The notes beneath the pieces are model-generated. The model worked only from the letters and a program-made list of their open reading frames with translations. It searched no databases and was not told the DNA's origin. This document shows positions 5,685 through 5,812 of a stretch of DNA of 5,812 bases, piece by piece. Location: NCBI GenBank assembly GCA_030653635.1, contig JAURYZ010000020.1, positions 1-5,812 of the forward strand. The letters run 5' to 3'. The first letter of the stretch is position 1; every line of letters starts with the position of its first letter. The position numbers were made by a program, and so were the translations under genes. Source of the stretch: Coriobacteriia bacterium (lineage in GTDB: Bacteria; Actinomycetota; Coriobacteriia; Anaerosomatales; JAHIQC01).

Positions 5685-5789
5685 TTAGTAGTTCGAGTAC
5701 GAGCGCGGGCGTGATCCGTCGCGTATGAACGGAACGCGAGATGCGCTGCGACCCACGAGCACAAAGACCGATGACCTTCGACATGAAGT

Positions 5790-5799
5790 CCCCCCCCCC
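5790..5799. repeat. C10 homopolymer (G10 on the minus strand)
   Basis: Ten consecutive C residues, the longest homopolymer in the window, in non-coding sequence about 106 bp upstream of the infC -35 element. Such tracts are prone to slippage and to sequencing error, so the exact length is uncertain. Confidence 0.9.
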
Positions 5800-5812
5800 G
5801 CAAACGGACGCC

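Noticed and set aside
5685..5710. A plus-strand GTTCGAGTAC segment resembling a tRNA T-arm.
   Set aside because: No acceptor stem, anticodon arm or D-arm at the required spacing could be found around it.
5575..5784. A 69-codon minus-strand frame beginning just after the G10 tract, which could act as a ribosome binding site.
   Set aside because: It runs straight through the predicted infC promoter and the first leader hairpin, has no recognisable family features and ends without context. Treated as chance.

Overview
The window reads almost entirely on the minus strand and carries a translation-gene neighbourhood from a moderately GC-rich Gram-positive bacterium. The order infC-rpmI-rplT ... 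pheS-pheT, a tRNA-Phe-responsive T-box leader that works by transcription termination, and a SipW-type signal peptidase beside its cognate exported protein together suggest an actinobacterial lineage with Firmicutes-like regulation, for example Coriobacteriia or relatives. That taxonomic guess is inference from gene content, not from a search.

Layout in the direction of transcription, from high to low coordinates. (1) 5812-5418: no supported gene. This stretch holds a C10 homopolymer, a sigma-A-like promoter (5684-5656) and an infC leader of about 230 nt with an intrinsic terminator (5516-5476), so it looks like a ribosomal-protein-type attenuator. (2) 5417-4224: infC (IF3, predicted AUU start), rpmI (L35) and rplT (L20), tightly packed and closed by a hairpin at 4195-4167. 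(3) 4223-4033: an intergenic region with a perfect 14-bp palindrome. (4) 4032-3032: a two-gene cassette, a TasA/camelysin-like exported protein with a SipW-type signal peptide, and an ER-type (Ser/His) signal peptidase I, overlapping by TGATG. (5) 3200-2811: the pheST promoter and a canonical T-box leader with UUC specifier, stem III, antiterminator and terminator. The promoter and stem I lie inside the 3' end of the signal peptidase gene. (6) 2781-1: pheS, complete with a four-cysteine insertion, then pheT, open through the left edge (550 codons present).

Functional picture: the left and right thirds are housekeeping translation genes, each with its own RNA-level control (a leader attenuator for infC-rpmI-rplT and a T-box for pheST). 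Between them sits a small secretion/surface-fibre module with no terminator of its own. Its transcript should run directly into the T-box, whose terminator would then serve both operons. The most unusual features are the overlap of signal peptidase coding sequence with the pheST promoter and T-box stem I, and the infC leader built from alternating complementary GUCCC/GGGAC elements. I see no CRISPR array, insertion sequence, tRNA or rRNA.
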